64,000 bases of DNA, from positions 1,550,001 through 1,614,000 of the forward strand of contig CAVTIH010000002.1 in assembly GCA_963734815.1 (NCBI GenBank), in the 5' to 3' direction. The notes beneath the pieces are model-generated. The model was not told the DNA's origin. It worked only from the letters and a program-made list of their open reading frames with translations, and did no database searches. The position numbers were made by a program, and so were the translations under genes. Source of the DNA: Palsa-744 sp963734815. Its GTDB lineage: Bacteria; Actinomycetota; Thermoleophilia; Solirubrobacterales; Solirubrobacteraceae. Of the stretch, positions 54,080 to 61,906 are shown piece by piece (position 1 is the stretch's first letter; each line of letters opens with the position of its first letter).

Positions 54080-54132
54080 CACATTGTCTGTTTACGGTCA
54101 ACTCCACCAGATAAAAAAACCCGTAGTGGCTT

Positions 54133-54303
54133 TTACAACCGCGTGTACCACCAAACGAGACGCAGCACAGCCACGACGGCAGCGAGCACCACCAGCGGCA
54201 CAAGCACGCGCGGGAGCACGGCGGCAAGCAGCTCAAGGCCGACGACGACGGCGATGAGCGACCAGAGCAGTCGCTCCCACGGCGGTTTGCCGCTGTGATT
54301 CAT
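54133..54303 (-). CDS. small two-helix membrane protein
   Basis: 56 residues, ATG 54303 overlapping the upstream stop (ATGA), stop TAA at 54135-54133. Sequence begins MNHSGKPPWERLLWSLIAVV and has two adjacent hydrophobic stretches (SLIAVVVGLELLAAVLP, VLVPLVVLAAVVAVLRLVWW). Unknown function; position among conjugation-like genes suggests a small envelope component. Confidence 0.65.
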   Translation of the reverse strand: MNHSGKPPWERLLWSLIAVVVGLELLAAVLPRVLVPLVVLAAVVAVLRLVWWYTRL

Positions 54304-54566
54304 GGCTCACGCTCCCGCCGAGCCAGGTCGCTCAGTGCATGGTGCAATTCACGCCGGGCGGTCGCGGCGTCCCGTCGAACTTCATGCTTGAACTGTGCAA
54401 CTTCCCGCCGCCTGCGGATGCCGTGCAACTGCACCCGCAGCCAAGGCGATAGCGGTTGCGGTGGCCGCCTGCGCTGCCGTAGACCGAGTGCTCCTAGCCC
54501 GATCGGTACAGCCAACATAAAGGCGAGGTACACATATGTCAGCACCGTCACCACGACGACCGCCAA
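54300..54566 (-). CDS. small membrane protein with basic helical tail
   Basis: 88 residues: one N-terminal transmembrane segment (VVVVTVLTYVYLAFMLAVPIGLGALGL) and a highly charged helical C-terminus (RRRREVAQFKHEVRRDAATARRELHHALSDLARR). No recognised family. Overlaps the genes on either side by 4 and 19 nt. Confidence 0.6.
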   Translation of the reverse strand: MAVVVVTVLTYVYLAFMLAVPIGLGALGLRQRRRPPQPLSPWLRVQLHGIRRRREVAQFKHEVRRDAATARRELHHALSDLARREREP

Positions 54567-54841
54567 TGACGACGGCGCTTCCGTCCACGACCAAGGACAT
54601 ACGTCAGCCTGAGCTTGCTCGCCAGCAGTGGTGCCGCGTCCGGCTGGCCGTGGTGCTCAGCCCACGCCTGAGCCGCGTCACCAATGCGACGTTCCAGCTC
54701 GGGATCAAGGCCGACATTAGGCGGCAACGCCGGCTCAGCAGGTTGCCGGCGCACTACCCGCCAACCTGCCACCGCGCCGGCCAATGCACCGCCGCTCGCG
54801 CCTACCATCAGGGCTATGGTGATTATGAGCATGGGCCTCAT
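54548..54841 (-). CDS. small protein with N-terminal membrane/signal segment
   Basis: 97 residues: hydrophobic Gly/Ala-rich segment (LIITIALMVGASGGALAGAVAGW), then a polar body (LDPELERRIGDAAQAWAEHHGQPDAAPLLASKLRLTYVL). No family recognised. ATG 54841 overlaps the upstream stop (ATGA). Confidence 0.6.
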   Translation of the reverse strand: MRPMLIITIALMVGASGGALAGAVAGWRVVRRQPAEPALPPNVGLDPELERRIGDAAQAWAEHHGQPDAAPLLASKLRLTYVLGRGRKRRRHWRSSW

Positions 54842-55167
54842 GCTCCGAAGCGACGCGCGAGGCGGCGATTGTCGATGCCGGCTACCAGTTCCACCTTGCG
54901 CGCCACCAGCTCGACGCCGGCCGCCGACTGACCAGCCCGCGCCAGGCCGTCATGGAGCAGCGTCAGCTCCTTCTCCAAGGCGAAGCCGGCAGCATCGCCG
55001 AGCGCTTCGGAGTCCTGGCGATCTTCTTCGCTCGTCGCCCAGGCATCCATGCCATGCAGCGAGACTCGCCGGTCAGTGGCGAGGTACGCACGCTGGAGAC
55101 GATCGAGCTGGCGCCTGGTGCGCCAGTCGTCCGAGCCATCATCGAAGGACACGAGGGACTGCGACAT
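54838..55167 (-). CDS. small helical hypothetical protein
   Basis: 109 residues from ATG 55167, with an excellent AAGGAG about 7 nt upstream; the longer frame to 55281 is therefore rejected. Acidic, mostly helical (RTRRQLDRLQRAYLATDRR, LGDAAGFALEKELTLLHDGLARAGQSAAGVELVARKVELVAGID). No family recognised. Coupled to the following gene. Confidence 0.65.
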   Translation of the reverse strand: MSQSLVSFDDGSDDWRTRRQLDRLQRAYLATDRRVSLHGMDAWATSEEDRQDSEALGDAAGFALEKELTLLHDGLARAGQSAAGVELVARKVELVAGIDNRRLARRFGA

Positions 55168-55393
55168 ACGGGATCTCCTTCCGGGAGTCGAGGATCGGAT
55201 CAGCACGCGGCGCAGCCAGTAGGCCAAGCCGCGAGGCGGTAGCCAGCCCTGCGGGGTGCCGGCGGGCCTCCAGCCGCACAAGCTCGCCGAGGCTGGGGAT
55301 GGTGCCGGCGTCCTGAAGGATGGCGGCGCGCAGGACGTCGGCCCGGTGGTGGGCCTCCGCCGTGTTCTGCAAGCCGTAGGCGTTCCGAGCCAT
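55139..55393 (-). CDS. small hypothetical protein
   Basis: 84 residues: NAYGLQNTAEAHHRADVLRAAILQDAG and a helical middle (LGELVRLEARRHPAGLATASRLGLLAAP). It overlaps the next gene by 29 nt and starts 3 nt after a possible 23-codon frame, which fits the coupled-gene pattern of this operon. Function unknown; moderately likely to be real. Confidence 0.5.
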   Translation of the reverse strand: MARNAYGLQNTAEAHHRADVLRAAILQDAGTIPSLGELVRLEARRHPAGLATASRLGLLAAPRADPILDSRKEIPYVAVPRVLR

Positions 55394-55396
55394 CGG

Positions 55397-55497
55397 TCAG
55401 ACGCCTCGGCGCTCGTAGAGGAAGCAATCGGAGTCGGCGCAAAGATGATCCGACGATGGAGGCGTCATGCTGACCGCCGTGGTGGTATGGGCTTCAT
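55397..55497 (-). CDS. possible leader of two tiny coupled frames
   Basis: AAGGAG lies 6 nt before ATG 55497, which opens a 10-codon frame (MKPIPPRRSA). Its TGA overlaps ATG 55468 of a 23-codon frame (MTPPSSDHLCADSDCFLYER, then RGV) ending 3 nt before the next ATG at 55393. Either leader peptides or the true start of the coupled chain. Low confidence in protein function. Confidence 0.3.
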
Positions 55498-55572
55498 TGA
55501 TGCTCCTTTCCTGGTTCAATCTCAGGGGCTAAAATAAGACAAACAGAGTCACCTCCTGCTTCAAGAGGGCGA

Positions 55573-55651
55573 CTCCACACAAACTCCACCGAAGGTCCAT
55601 AGAAGCTCCAACACTCCACAAATCCTCCAGACAAGCTCCATGAAGACTCCA
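55573..55651 (+). repeat. CTCCA array with 11-bp helical phasing (iteron-like)
   Basis: CTCCA (once GTCCA) starts at 55573, 55584, 55595, 55606, 55614, 55625, 55636 and 55647: two blocks of four with exact 11-bp spacing, separated by 8 bp. It sits between the minus-strand small-gene operon and the plus-strand gene at 55640, whose ATG is inside unit seven. The layout resembles iterons or plasmid partition/transfer direct repeats such as R388 stbDRs (family knowledge, analogy only). Confidence 0.75.
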
Positions 55652-56161
55652 GAACAACCAACTTCGCATCCGTACCGAGAGGCATTCCGGGCTGACGTCC
55701 AGACGCTCTATGCCACGGCGTGCTGTTGTGAGCATCCGCAGATTCCAGCGTTGACAGCTCTGGCCGCACGGGCCGCTGTCCTCGAAGAGTCGGGAGAACG
55801 ATTTGACGAGGTCCGGTGGGCAATCGGGCAGCTCGGTGGTGGCCCGCGCAGCGAGGCCGCAGCGGGGCTCATGGGTCTCGATGACACCCGTGGCTGGACG
55901 CAGCGAGCGCGATGGGACAAGGTTGCTCTAATGCTCGACTACAAGACTGGCGATAGCTTCCGTCACGGCCAGGAGCGCGGCCGCAATATTATTGATGTGA
56001 TTCTCGATGAAATCACAAGTGGACTCGTTGAATTGGCTGAGCGGTATGAGTTTAGCTATGACGCCACGGACAAGACTTTGTTGGAACTCGACCCGGCTGC
56101 ATTTCAAGCCTACTTCGAAGGCGTATTCGCCTCAAGTTTCCTAAGCCTAATGGATCGGTAG
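55640..56161 (+). CDS. hypothetical protein next to the CTCCA array
   Basis: 173 residues. N-terminus MKTPEQPTSHPYREAFRADVQ, a cysteine run (TACCCEHPQ), then helices (ALAARAAVLEESGERFDEVRWAIGQL) and an acidic C-terminal half (IIDVILDEITSGLVELAERYEF, FQAYFEGVFASSFLSLMDR). No family recognised. No Shine-Dalgarno at ATG 55640, so leaderless translation or a later start is possible. GC content is lower than in the core genes. Could bind the array it overlaps, but that is only a guess. Confidence 0.55.
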   Translation: MKTPEQPTSHPYREAFRADVQTLYATACCCEHPQIPALTALAARAAVLEESGERFDEVRWAIGQLGGGPRSEAAAGLMGLDDTRGWTQRARWDKVALMLDYKTGDSFRHGQERGRNIIDVILDEITSGLVELAERYEFSYDATDKTLLELDPAAFQAYFEGVFASSFLSLMDR

Positions 56162-56290
56162 GCTTGGCAAGTAGTGGTTAACTGTAGGTCAGAGATCGAC
56201 CTTTGTAGTACCGACAGCGACTTCGAGCCCTATTGTTCCCTTACCAACGGTGTGTCATAATAACGGTGAATTAGTTGGAGTATCCGTTAT

Positions 56291-56917
56291 ATGGATAGAG
56301 GGCACAGCGACGGGCCGAGGGTAAACATACGTCGTCCGCCTCCACTTACCGATAGTGAATTACTAGGCTGTATGGCCTACGATCTGACATTGCTCCTGAA
56401 CGTCGAGGTTGATGAGTGGCGGGAAAACCGGCAGGACCAAGGGCAGGAGTGGTTGCCGTCTGACGATGGCACGCTGCACCACATGGCTGACTTTGAAGAC
56501 CACGTTACCAACTTCTGCATCGAGCCTGCGATGCCAGCAGAGCAGCGCCCGCAGTTGCGAGGTGGGCTCAACCTCGGACTGGCTGCTTATCACGATGCGC
56601 TTCCCTTTAGTGGAGCAGAGCGGCGCTGGATAACGGATACCTTACGTGGAATACCGAAAAAAGAACGTAGAGCAAGGCAAACAATAGTGAGTCAGGAAGC
56701 GGCGGAGATTATGGTGGCGGGCGTCCGGAGAGTAACCAAGGGCACCGATCTCACACGTCGCTGGTGGGCGTGGCGCCGTCAGACTGACGAGTTCGAGGGT
56801 CAAGGTAGCTTTGACGCTACGATCTGCGCATTGGATAGCATCGCCATGATACTTATGCGTAAGCCGCGACCTTCCCTTCTTGAGGAGCGTATAGAGGACC
56901 ATCTCACGACGAAATGA
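56291..56917 (+). CDS. hypothetical protein
   Basis: 208 residues, moderately GC, rich in Trp and Arg (GAERRWITDTLRGIPKKERRARQ, RRWWAWRRQTDEFEGQG). No recognisable domain. The start overlaps an imperfect inverted repeat (TATCC...GGATA). Together with 55640-56161 it forms a plus-strand pair between the small-gene operon and the secreted repeat protein. Confidence 0.55.
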   Translation: MDRGHSDGPRVNIRRPPPLTDSELLGCMAYDLTLLLNVEVDEWRENRQDQGQEWLPSDDGTLHHMADFEDHVTNFCIEPAMPAEQRPQLRGGLNLGLAAYHDALPFSGAERRWITDTLRGIPKKERRARQTIVSQEAAEIMVAGVRRVTKGTDLTRRWWAWRRQTDEFEGQGSFDATICALDSIAMILMRKPRPSLLEERIEDHLTTK

Positions 56918-56950
56918 GCAGCGCTTGGTGTAGAACTGTTGAGTTGAGGG

Positions 56951-59554
56951 TTACTGCTCCAGCATAAACACATGTGTGACGCTGGCTGACGCTTTGCTAC
57001 TCGCCGCAAACGTCCCCTTCGCCTCCAGCTTGAGCCGCTTGGCGTGCTTGAGCAGCTTTCTGCCCGCTGCCGTGAGCTTGACCTTGAGCTTGCCAGCTCC
57101 CGCCGCCGAGAAAATCATCTGACCGGATGCCACAAGAACTGACTTGGCCTTGCTGTGTTTTGCCAGTGTGGCGCTACTCGGAACCTCATACCACCCCACC
57201 ACGAGCGTCCCAGCCTCCAGTGCCTTGAACGACATCGTGAGTCCGCCATCCTTGAGCAACGCTCCGATCTTGGCTGCCTTGCCTGACGGGACGAGCTGCT
57301 GTCCCAGCGATGTTGCAATCTGACCCGAGCTAATAGTGACGGTCGCGCTGCCACCCGAACCAGGGCCAGAGCCGACCGAGCTGCCGCTTGTCTGATTGCT
57401 CCCTGATGCGCCACCGCTCGTACTTTCACCACCCGTCTGTTTTGGTTCTTCGTGTTTTTGTTCTTCGGCCGCTCCGGTTCCCACGATAACATCGCCTTCG
57501 CCGTCCAGCGCTACGCACAGGGTGGTTGCGGGACAGGCAATCGCCCCCGGTTCCCCGCAATCGGTGGTGAGTGTCCAGGGGGAGCTTTCTTCAGTCACCA
57601 TCGTTGAGGTGCAAGCAGGGCCACCACCGTCGTTGTAGCCGGCGCTGACACAGAGATGCGTCGAGGGACATGCAATACGTCCATATTGCCCGTTCGGGTT
57701 AGTCGTGGCAGTATGCCAGGCAGCGGCACCACCTGTTGGGTTGGTGGAGGCGAGTACGTTGCCAGCCGTGTCGCTGGCGACGCAGAACGCTGTTGATGCA
57801 CACGTCACCGCAAACAGTTCGGTGCTACCATCAATATCGGCTACGTGCCAAGCCGATGAGCCGCCTGTTGGGTCGGTCGAGGTCAGTACGTTCCCTGCGT
57901 GGTCCACTGCAACACACAGCGACGTTGACGGACAGGAAACATCCTTAAGACCCTCAGACTGAGAGTTGACTAAATCGACCTTGCTGACACTCCATGCACG
58001 CAACCCCCCGGTGGGGTTGGTGGAAGTGATGACGTTGCCTTCTCCCACGGCGACACACAATGACGTTGACGGGCAGGAGACCGACCGAGTATTCAGTGAT
58101 TCGGGATGTTCCGAGGTCACTTTCCATGTGCTGGCACCGCCAGCAGGATCGGTGGACGTGAGCACGTCACCCGATATATCTACGGCGACACACAAATCGG
58201 TCGTCGGGCAGGAGACTGACGTGACGTACCTCACCGGCCCACCGGACCCATCGCCTTCTATATGAGAGGCTTTCCAAGCACTCGCTCCGCCAGCGGGGTC
58301 CGTCGAGGTGATAATGTTCCCGCTTTCGTCTGCCGCCACACACAATCCTTCGGTGGGACAGGAGATTGCCGAAGGGTTGTTTTTACCGTCAGTGTTGAGG
58401 CTTGCCATCGTCCAGGCCGCCGCCCCACCCGTTGGGTTGGTGCTAGTCATCACGCCGTTGCCGGAGTCACCGTTATTGAGCACGACACACCATTCGGCGG
58501 ACGCACAGGCTACTCCGTCTAGATTGCTCGTGCTTGTCAAGTTTGCGGCCTGCCAGGTACTCACCCCGCCGGTCGGGTTGGTTGAGGTCAGTACGTGACC
58601 AGCCGCTTCCGTCAGTACACAGAGACTCGTAGACGGACAAGCGACACCCGAAAACCCACCGTCACCGCTATATACTGCCAGGTGGTTGACGATGTTCCAT
58701 GACGACGCTCCGCCTGTCGGGTTGGTTGAGGTCAGGACATTCCCTTCGTTGTCCCCGGCCACACACAGCGACGTTGACGGACAGGCAATACTGCGGATTG
58801 CAGCAGTATCGGCAATATGAGTGACAGTCCAGGCGCTCGCCCCACCAGTCGGATTCGTTGTGGTCACAATATCGCCACTGGAATCCGTAGCCACACACAG
58901 CGACGTTGACGGACACGACACTCGCTGGAGGAAACTCCCAGCATCCACCCCACTCGTGATCGTCCAGGCTGCTTCACCGCCAGCCGGATTAGTTGAGGTG
59001 ATGACAGCTTCACCGGCGACTGCTACGCACAAGGACGTTGACGGACAGGCGACTGACAGGCCACCGGGAAACCCTTCGGCTGGCGCTCCGGGGAGGTTCC
59101 CCGCGGCAACGGCCGTCCAGCTTGACGCCCCGCCGGTCGGATCGGTTGAGACCCACAGGTTCCCGTCGTCATCGGGCGCTACGCACAAGCCAATGGACGG
59201 ACAGGAAACGCCAGTAAAGCCGTTGGCGCCTCCCCCCTGACCGACGCGCGTGGTCATCCAGGCGCCTGCTCCCGCTCCGGGATCAGTGCTGGTCACGACG
59301 TTGCCGTAGCTATCCACGGCGACGCACAAGCCACTCGACGGGCAGGTGACGCCTTCGAGGATCGCCGGCTGAGCGTAGGGGTACTGATGGTCTACCAGTT
59401 CCGGTGCCGACCACGACAGCGGATTGGCGGCGCGGGCGGCAGGCGCCAGACCCAGCACGAGCAGAACGACGAGCAGGAGCAAACAACGGCGATTGATGCG
59501 GGCATAGCTCGGATCGAGCGCGGCCGTGGCGATGAAAGAACGAGGCATTGGCAT
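56951..59554 (-). CDS. large secreted repeat protein (beta-propeller-like, 14 cysteine-motif repeats)
   Basis: 867 residues from ATG 59554, chosen because AAGGAG lies 11 nt upstream and a signal peptide follows (RCLLLLVVLLVLGLAPAARA). Residues about 60-690 contain 14 repeats of about 45 residues, each with CPS-x(3)-LCVA, a G-(N/D)-V strand, TSTNPTGG and Trp; 14 units suggest two seven-bladed propellers. A Ser/Gly-rich linker and a C-terminal beta-sandwich (SGQIATSLGQQLVPSGKAAK...AGKLKVKLTAAGRKLLKHAKRLK) follow. The paired cysteines within each repeat could form disulfides. Probably an extracellular binding protein; target unknown. Confidence 0.8.
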   Translation of the reverse strand: MPMPRSFIATAALDPSYARINRRCLLLLVVLLVLGLAPAARAANPLSWSAPELVDHQYPYAQPAILEGVTCPSSGLCVAVDSYGNVVTSTDPGAGAGAWMTTRVGQGGGANGFTGVSCPSIGLCVAPDDDGNLWVSTDPTGGASSWTAVAAGNLPGAPAEGFPGGLSVACPSTSLCVAVAGEAVITSTNPAGGEAAWTITSGVDAGSFLQRVSCPSTSLCVATDSSGDIVTTTNPTGGASAWTVTHIADTAAIRSIACPSTSLCVAGDNEGNVLTSTNPTGGASSWNIVNHLAVYSGDGGFSGVACPSTSLCVLTEAAGHVLTSTNPTGGVSTWQAANLTSTSNLDGVACASAEWCVVLNNGDSGNGVMTSTNPTGGAAAWTMASLNTDGKNNPSAISCPTEGLCVAADESGNIITSTDPAGGASAWKASHIEGDGSGGPVRYVTSVSCPTTDLCVAVDISGDVLTSTDPAGGASTWKVTSEHPESLNTRSVSCPSTSLCVAVGEGNVITSTNPTGGLRAWSVSKVDLVNSQSEGLKDVSCPSTSLCVAVDHAGNVLTSTDPTGGSSAWHVADIDGSTELFAVTCASTAFCVASDTAGNVLASTNPTGGAAAWHTATTNPNGQYGRIACPSTHLCVSAGYNDGGGPACTSTMVTEESSPWTLTTDCGEPGAIACPATTLCVALDGEGDVIVGTGAAEEQKHEEPKQTGGESTSGGASGSNQTSGSSVGSGPGSGGSATVTISSGQIATSLGQQLVPSGKAAKIGALLKDGGLTMSFKALEAGTLVVGWYEVPSSATLAKHSKAKSVLVASGQMIFSAAGAGKLKVKLTAAGRKLLKHAKRLKLEAKGTFAASSKASASVTHVFMLEQ

Positions 59555-59618
59555 CGACTGCTGGTCTCCTTCTTTGGCGGGTGTCTCGGCAATACCGCGA
59601 CCTTTGTCCGCAGGTACG

Positions 59619-59636
59619 CTACTTATAAGTATGTAG
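59619..59636. promoter_or_regulatory. palindromic candidate operator
   Basis: A perfect palindrome ACTTATAAGT (59621-59630) within CTAC...GTAG arms (59619-59636), in the divergent gap between the secreted repeat protein and the XRE gene at 59671. Confidence 0.5.
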
Positions 59637-59670
59637 ACTGTCAAGTAGCAAACCGGGACCGTGTCCCGGC

Positions 59671-59949
59671 ATGGAAGGCGATCTACAACGAGCGGTCGGC
59701 CGCAGCCTGCGCGCCTACCGCCAAACCCGCGGCCTCAGCCAAGAGGCGTTCGCCGACGAGATCGGCGTCCACCGCACCTACATGGGCGGCATCGAGCGAG
59801 GCGAGCGCAACCTGACGCTCAAGAGCCTGGAGCGCATCGCCAGCCAGCTCGACGTCGACCCGCTCGCCCTGCTACAGCCGCCCGAGGCCGAGTCAACACC
59901 GCCGCCCGCCCAGGGCCACAGCTTGACGGCTCGCACCGAACGGCCCTAG
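59671..59949 (+). CDS. XRE-family transcriptional regulator
   Basis: 92 residues. Classic HTH_3: AVGRSLRAYRQTRGLSQEAFADEIGVHRTYMGGIERGERNLTLKSLERIASQLDVDP, then a short Pro-rich tail. Divergent from the secreted repeat protein with a palindrome between them, so it may control that gene and itself. The next gene starts 50 nt downstream. Confidence 0.88.
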   Translation: MEGDLQRAVGRSLRAYRQTRGLSQEAFADEIGVHRTYMGGIERGERNLTLKSLERIASQLDVDPLALLQPPEAESTPPPAQGHSLTARTERP

Positions 59950-59999
59950 CCTCGGGCAGACCCAACGGCCCCAGCACGGAGCGATAACACCAGGAGAGT

Positions 60000-60305
60000 G
60001 TGCCTGCCATGCCCGACGAGCAGCCGACCCCCGACCAAGCCACCGAGGAAGCCCGCGTCGACTGGCTCATCCTCGACCTGCTGCTCGAAGAGGGCACCCA
60101 CCGCCCCTGGGCGACCGCCGAGATCACCCGCGAATACGGCCACGAGCTCAACGCCATCGACGCGATCGACCGCCTCCACGGCGCCGGACTCGCCCACAAG
60201 ACCAGCGACGGCTTCGTGTTCGCCACCCGCGCCGCCGTCCGCTACCACGAACTCGCCGACCAGGGGCCATCGACACGGGCCGGCGCCCCCCGCCCGAGGA
60301 GCTAA
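60000..60305 (+). CDS. small winged-helix-like protein
   Basis: 101 residues (GTG 60000; ATG 60009 equally likely). ARVDWLILDLLLEEGTHRPWATAEITREYGHELNAIDAIDRLHGAGLAHKTSDGFVFATRAAVRYHEL has the helix-helix-strand pattern of a winged helix. The end (VFATRAAVRYHEL) closely matches FPTRAAIHFHQL of the protein at 61634-61900, so they are paralogs. Likely a small regulator. Confidence 0.65.
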   Translation: MPAMPDEQPTPDQATEEARVDWLILDLLLEEGTHRPWATAEITREYGHELNAIDAIDRLHGAGLAHKTSDGFVFATRAAVRYHELADQGPSTRAGAPRPRS

Positions 60306-60310
60306 CTCGG

Positions 60311-60733
60311 CTACTGCTCGGACTGCTCGCCCTCGATCAGCCACAGGCGGGGGAGCCGCAGCGGTGGCTCGCCCACGCCGCCGAGCGTCCGGCTGGCGAC
60401 CTCGGCCACGCGGAAGGCGTCGGCCAGCATGGCGCGGGCGAACTCGGTGATCGCATCGTCGATGACCCGGCTCGCTCGTTCGTGCAGGCGCCCAAACAGC
60501 GCCACCACGTCGGCGTCGCCCAGCTCCACCTCGTAGCGGTCACGGCTACCAGCCTTCTCCCACCCGATCTGATCCAACAGCAGGGCAGCCTGCTCGAAGT
60601 TGCGGCGCAGCCATTCAGCACGTTTGACCTCGCTGGCGTCCAGCGCCGCCACGAGATTGCCGACCTCAGCCAAGTCGCTGACGACGAAGCCATACACCGC
60701 GTCGCGCTGCGCCCGATCCAACACGATTGTCAT
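60311..60733 (-). CDS. helical hypothetical protein
   Basis: 140 residues from ATG 60733 with GGAGG just upstream. All-helical: MTIVLDRAQRDAVYGFVVSD, NFEQAALLLDQIGWE, ALFGRLHERASRVIDDAITEFARAMLADAFRVAE. No family recognised. It converges on the winged-helix gene and has a strong GC hairpin in its 5' leader. Confidence 0.65.
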   Translation of the reverse strand: MTIVLDRAQRDAVYGFVVSDLAEVGNLVAALDASEVKRAEWLRRNFEQAALLLDQIGWEKAGSRDRYEVELGDADVVALFGRLHERASRVIDDAITEFARAMLADAFRVAEVASRTLGGVGEPPLRLPRLWLIEGEQSEQ

Positions 60734-60760
60734 ACCAGGGCCTCCAATCCGAGGGACAGA

Positions 60761-60799
60761 GCGGCCCAAGCCCCCCGGAGGGGCCGGGGCCTGGGCCGC
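60761..60799 (-). promoter_or_regulatory. GC-rich hairpin in the leader of 60311-60733
   Basis: GCGGCCCA (60761-60768) pairs perfectly with TGGGCCGC (60792-60799); the loop contains further CCCC/GGGG pairing. It lies 28 nt before the ATG. The gap 60734-61116 otherwise holds no convincing gene. Confidence 0.55.
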
Positions 60800-61066
60800 C
60801 CCCAAAGAAAACCTGATCGGGCCGTGATATGGCAAGCTGTGGGGCGGGCTAATCACCGTGAGCCGTGTCCCGACAAGCTGGCGGTGGTGTCACTGTCAAA
60901 AATCCCTACCTAGCCCTTGTTACTCGGGTGGTTCACTCATTTGCAGAGATCCACGAGTGCGCAAGTTCACGCGCCGCCAATTTACCCGGAAAATCCGGCA
61001 AAACCAAGGGGGATTTTTGGCGTCCTGGGCGGGTGGTAGACCATACTGGTGAAAAAGATAAAAGTG

Positions 61067-61093
61067 ACCCCGGCCGCTTGGGGCAGCCGGGGT
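61067..61093 (+). promoter_or_regulatory. hairpin in the leader of the five-gene regulator operon
   Basis: ACCCCGGC (61067-61074) and GCCGGGGT (61086-61093), loop CGCTTGGGGCA. It ends 7 nt before the AGGAGG ribosome site of the gene at 61117, mirroring the hairpin of the divergent gene at 60733. Confidence 0.55.
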
Positions 61094-61116
61094 CGTACAC
61101 AGGAGGTATCGCTCCC

Positions 61117-61380
61117 ATGCCCGCCCATCATAGTGCACTACCCACTGCTGCCACCCAACAACTAGATCGCGCCATCGTCCTCCAGCTCCTACGCGACGAT
61201 CACCGCGAGCGATGGTCAGACAAGCAGATCGAACGCGCCCTCTCCGACTTCAAGCCCGAGACCATCCGCAAAGCCATCGTCCGCCTAGAGGCGAGCGGTG
61301 TCATCTGCTGCCTGGACGAGTTCATCGGCGCCTCACGCTGCGCGCAGTACCTGGACTCCCTCGAACTCATCTCCATCTGA
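61117..61380 (+). CDS. small winged-helix-like DNA-binding protein (first gene of regulator operon)
   Basis: 87 residues from ATG 61117, with AGGAGG 10 nt upstream. LDRAIVLQLLRDDHRERWSDKQIERALSDFKPETIRKAIVRLEASGVICCLDEFIGASRCAQYLDSL follows the winged-helix layout and resembles the proteins at 60000 and 61634. Only 11 nt separate it from the next gene. Confidence 0.7.
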   Translation: MPAHHSALPTAATQQLDRAIVLQLLRDDHRERWSDKQIERALSDFKPETIRKAIVRLEASGVICCLDEFIGASRCAQYLDSLELISI

Positions 61381-61391
61381 GGCCCCTCGCC

Positions 61392-61637
61392 ATGCGCCTC
61401 ACCGAGCTAGGGCAGCGCCCCGCCATTCTGGTCCGTCTGCGCAGCGCCGGCGGGCGAGCGCAACCTCGAGATATTCCGCCTGCGCGTCGTCGAGGGCCGC
61501 CCGCTCAAGAGACCGGCGAACGAGTCGGCATCGGCGTCGAGCGTGTACGCCAAGTGCTCGTCATCTATTTCGGCCTGCGGGGAGAGCCGCCGGCCATCAA
61601 AGCCCGCCGCCAGCGCCGAAACAGGGAGGCCAAATGA
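61392..61637 (+). CDS. sigma-70 region-4-like protein, apparently with two compensating frameshifts
   Basis: 81 residues as read. The C-terminal part ETGERVGIGVERVRQVLVIY is a sigma region 4 type helix-turn-helix. The preceding stretch (61455-61508) reads as a Pro/Arg-rich run in frame, but one frame over (from GAG 61456) it encodes ERNLEIFRLRVVEGRPLK, the expected family sequence. This implies a 1-nt insertion near 61451-61456 and a 1-nt deletion near 61509. The end overlaps the next ATG (ATGA), so the outer frame is still used. Confidence 0.5.
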   Translation: MRLTELGQRPAILVRLRSAGGRAQPRDIPPARRRGPPAQETGERVGIGVERVRQVLVIYFGLRGEPPAIKARRQRRNREAK

Positions 61638-61900
61638 GTTACGAGCACTCGATGTCAGACGACGAAATCAACGAGGCGCTTGAGATAGCCGAGCGCCACA
61701 TCCAGGAGGATATCCTAGTGAAACTGCTGACGCCGACAGTACGGCCGTGGACTGTCGAGGCGCTGATCCGGGATATCGGGAACTGGAACCTGACAACCGA
61801 GGCTCTGACCGCTCTCCGCCGCGCCGGGCTAGTCAGCGCCAGAGGCTTCTTTATTTTCCCAACGCGGGCAGCCATCCACTTCCATCAGCTTTGGGTGTAG
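61634..61900 (+). CDS. small winged-helix-like protein
   Basis: 88 residues. Acidic N-terminus (MSDDEINEALEIAERHIQED), then VRPWTVEALIRDIGNWNLTTEALTALRRAGLVSARGFFIFPTRAAIHFHQL, paralogous to the protein at 60000-60305. ATGA overlap with the preceding gene; the next gene starts 6 nt later. Confidence 0.7.
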   Translation: MSYEHSMSDDEINEALEIAERHIQEDILVKLLTPTVRPWTVEALIRDIGNWNLTTEALTALRRAGLVSARGFFIFPTRAAIHFHQLWV

Positions 61901-61906
61901 CTGACA

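Noticed and set aside
55573..55651. CRISPR array
   Set aside because: Five-base units on an 11-bp period are not repeat-spacer structure.
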